Assembly: GCA_024123955.1 (NCBI GenBank) | Contig: CP099652.1 | Span: forward strand, 2,356,001-2,420,000 | Source: Oxalobacteraceae bacterium OTU3CINTB1 | GTDB lineage: Bacteria > Pseudomonadota > Gammaproteobacteria > Burkholderiales > Burkholderiaceae_D | Direction of reading: 5' to 3' | Length of the DNA: 64,000 nucleotides | Shown: piece after piece, positions 63,544 to 64,000 of the stretch | Layout of the letters: every line of letters starts with the position of its first letter | Position numbering within the stretch: the stretch's first letter is position 1 | Made by a program: the position numbers and the translations under genes | Notes under the pieces: model-generated | Seen by the model: only the letters and a program-made list of their open reading frames with translations | Database searches by the model: none | Told to the model about the DNA's origin: nothing

Positions 63544-64000
63544 TCAGCTTGGATTGAGCAGCTTGTCATCGGCACTTTGCCGCTGGCCCAGCAGTACCGC
63601 GCCGACCAGTCCCAGCACGATCAACACGACGGCGATCATCTCCGCCTGCGTGGCCTTCATGCCAAGCACATCGAACACGGGATTGACGCGGATCTGTTCG
63701 ATCAGCAGGCGCTCCACGCCGGCCAGTATCAGGTACACCGAAAACAGCCAACCGGTGCGGAACGGGTGCCGGCGCAGCGCCCACAGCACCACGAAGCACA
63801 CCGCCGCCATCGCCGTCTCGTAGATCGGCGCCGGATACGCACCGGGTGCGGCGATCACTTGGCCGAAGATGTTGTTGTCGTAGGTTTGCGCCCAGAACCA
63901 CGTCGGCAGCCAGTCCGGCTTGAGCGCCATATTGGCCACCGTGCCCCAGTCGCCGTCGCCCGACACCTGGCAGCCGATGCGCCCGACCGCATAGCCGATC
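63544..64000 (-). CDS. Prolipoprotein diacylglyceryl transferase-like protein (partial)
   Basis: The 5' end lies beyond the window. The visible 152 residues begin IGYAVGRIGCQVSGDGDWG, the Lgt signature region, where classical Lgt has GRIGN-F-x-N-x-E. Conserved PAPIYETAMAAVCFVVLW follows, then RTGWLFSVYLILAGVERLLIEQIRVNP, the second Lgt motif with its Arg residues, and a last helix. The Asn-to-Cys change and SGDGDWG mark a divergent branch, so activity on prolipoproteins is likely but not certain. Not assigned the symbol lgt for that reason. Confidence 0.75.
   Translation of the reverse strand, partial: IGYAVGRIGCQVSGDGDWGTVANMALKPDWLPTWFWAQTYDNNIFGQVIAAPGAYPAPIYETAMAAVCFVVLWALRRHPFRTGWLFSVYLILAGVERLLIEQIRVNPVFDVLGMKATQAEMIAVVLIVLGLVGAVLLGQRQSADDKLLNPS

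Overview
The window looks like the chromosome of a betaproteobacterium of the family Oxalobacteraceae (Massilia/Duganella/Janthinobacterium group). Most genes are GC-rich. The Burkholderiales-type T6SS order, an isc operon of the iscRSUA-hscBA-fdx-iscX type, a sigma factor/DUF3619/DUF3106/RDD cluster and a PEP-CTERM protein all fit. The family assignment rests on remembered gene content, not on a search.

Layout. 1-5.1 kb: three identical tRNA-Asn(GTT) genes, two close together and one 4.5 kb further on, with a coiled-coil membrane protein, a DUF3334 (CheX-like) protein and a TonB-dependent receptor between copies 2 and 3. 5.2-5.7 kb: an Hsp20 gene with a well-placed FNR-type promoter. 5.8-23.5 kb: a type VI secretion locus (tagX-like, tssM, tagF, OmpA protein; tssJKL on the other strand; tagM-like lipoprotein, tssB, tssC, hcp, tssE, clpV, tssA). 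tssF, tssG, vgrG and PAAR are absent from the window. 23.6-31.3 kb: a chemoreceptor, a DTW-domain tRNA-modifying enzyme, and a DUF2760-Hsp70-Hsp70/DUF3731 operon. 31.5-36.2 kb: an SOS-box-controlled radical SAM protein, a ChaC-like cyclotransferase with an internal hexanucleotide repeat, and a LysR regulator divergent from fumarylacetoacetate hydrolase and maleylacetoacetate isomerase. 36.2-42.9 kb: a MacAB-like adaptor/ATPase/permease/permease operon, a glucoamylase-family protein and a divergent uracil-DNA glycosylase homologue. 43-50.5 kb: the isc Fe-S operon with an IscR site, interrupted between hscB and hscA by AT-rich foreign-looking genes, one apparently frameshifted. 50.5-57.5 kb: threonine aldolase, a pseudouridine synthase homologue with an altered active site, an S9 peptidase, and the RDD/DUF3106/DUF3619/sigma-factor cluster. 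58-61.4 kb: the branched-chain amino acid genes ilvB(I)-ilvH(N)-ilvC. 61.5-64 kb: a PEP-CTERM protein, a decayed brnTA-like remnant, two small hypotheticals and a 5'-truncated Lgt-like gene.

The genes form several working units. T6SS membrane complex genes (tssJ, tssL, tssM), sheath and tube genes (tssB, tssC, hcp), recycling ATPase (clpV) and accessory cell-wall proteins lie together, but the baseplate wedge and spike must come from elsewhere if the machine works. The isc operon supplies Fe-S clusters, which IscR, FNR-type regulators and the radical SAM protein use. The best candidates for something undescribed are the tandem Hsp70/DUF2760 operon, the module inserted in the isc operon, and the T6SS locus lacking TssF/TssG.
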